Assembly (NCBI GenBank): GCA_002733735.2
Contig: NVWT02000009.1
Span: 60,182-67,096 of the forward strand
DNA length: 6,915 bases
Origin: Robiginitomaculum sp.
Lineage (GTDB): Bacteria; Pseudomonadota; Alphaproteobacteria; Caulobacterales; Maricaulaceae
Direction of reading: 5' to 3'
Part shown: positions 6,626-6,915 of the stretch, in pieces
Numbering within the stretch: position 1 is the first letter of the stretch
How the letters are laid out: each line of letters begins with the position of its first letter
Program-made: the position numbers and the translations under genes
The notes under the pieces: model-generated
Database searches by the model: none
What the model was told of the DNA's origin: nothing
The model's input: only the letters and a program-made list of their open reading frames with translations

Positions 6626-6645
6626 TATAAAACGGTAACAAGGGT
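6626..6645 (+). promoter_or_regulatory. Candidate -10 box and ribosome-binding site of the crystallin-like gene
   Basis: TATAAA at 6626-6631 is a good -10 candidate, but no good -35 lies 16-18 bases upstream (TGTAAT at 6603-6608 is the best spaced). AGGGT at 6641-6645 lies 7 bases before the ATG at 6653 and serves as the ribosome-binding site. If TATAAA is used, the leader would be only about 15 bases. Confidence 0.35.
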
Positions 6646-6652
6646 GAAAATC

Positions 6653-6915
6653 ATGAAATACACATCTATAATAAAAACGGCAACTGGTCTTCTAATTGCC
6701 GCTGCACTTAGCTCACCTGCCAGTGCCGATCAACCAATTCAAAGCCCCGGAGCAATTGCTGAAATTACTTTATTTTCTGACACAGGCAATTCTGGCAGAA
6801 GCCAGGTATTTCGTAGTGATCAACGTAACCTTTCCCGTTATGGATTTTCCGATAAAGCGCAAAGCATATTGGTTAGTGCCGGGCAGTGGGAGCTATGCCA
6901 AGATAGTCGCTATCG
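6653..6915 (+). CDS. Secreted beta/gamma-crystallin-like protein, N-terminal part (3' end outside window)
   Basis: An open frame from ATG at 6653 runs off the window after 87 complete codons. The N-terminus is a clear Sec signal: MKYTSIIK, a hydrophobic core, and SPASA followed by Asp, predicting cleavage after Ala25. The mature start resembles a beta/gamma-crystallin Greek-key unit: ITLFSDTGNSGRSQVF (38-53), then NLSRYGFSDKAQSILV and SAGQWELCQDSRY. The pattern (F/Y)xxxxFxG, 'gf-D-x-A-x-S-i-v' and 'G-x-W-x-x-C' is typical of proteobacterial crystallin-like exported proteins. The usual calcium-binding motif (N/D)(N/D)xx(S/T)S is here S-D-K-A-Q-S, so calcium binding at this site is doubtful. 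It is transcribed divergently from the OmpA operon. The function of such proteins is generally unknown; a structural or protective periplasmic or extracellular role is inference. Confidence 0.8.
   Translation, partial: MKYTSIIKTATGLLIAAALSSPASADQPIQSPGAIAEITLFSDTGNSGRSQVFRSDQRNLSRYGFSDKAQSILVSAGQWELCQDSRY

Overview
The window looks like a stretch of Gram-negative, probably alphaproteobacterial, chromosome. The evidence is an AsmA-family envelope protein, a lipobox lipoprotein, an OmpA-type peptidoglycan-binding protein, and a small membrane protein whose C-terminal helix-hairpin-helix module (KGIGPK ... FKGRIDRDDW) is the type common in alphaproteobacteria. Base composition looks moderate (mid-40s % GC by eye) and fairly even. 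I see no rRNA, tRNA, CRISPR array, transposase or phage gene. The class assignment is inference; I would not name a genus.

Layout. (1) Bases 1-1710, plus strand: the 3' part of an AsmA-family gene, already open at base 1. (2) Bases 1711-1797: a convergent gap with a strong palindrome (1728-1761). (3) Bases 1798-4681, minus strand: a 7-TM membrane-embedded AraC-type regulator (4681-3608) followed downstream by an exported serine hydrolase lipoprotein of the class C beta-lactamase/PBP fold (3495-1798). The gap between them carries three spaced heptamers that could be regulator sites. (4) Bases 5347-6462 and 4864-5334, minus strand: a two-gene operon in which an OmpA protein with BON-like repeats is followed 14 bases later by a TM/coiled-coil/HhH protein; the Shine-Dalgarno of the second gene overlaps the stop codon of the first. 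(5) Bases 6463-6652: a divergent promoter region. (6) Base 6653 to the window end, plus strand: the 5' part of a secreted beta/gamma-crystallin-like protein.

Almost every gene concerns the cell envelope: AsmA in inner/outer membrane lipid homeostasis, the hydrolase as a periplasm-side lipoprotein, OmpA anchoring peptidoglycan, and the crystallin-like protein exported. The two most system-like units are the membrane regulator/lipoprotein hydrolase pair, and the OmpA/HhH operon. In the operon, charge patterns predict a periplasmic peptidoglycan-binding module in one product and a cytoplasmic nucleic-acid-binding-type module in the other. Neither unit is proven novel from sequence alone; both are set out as testable findings.
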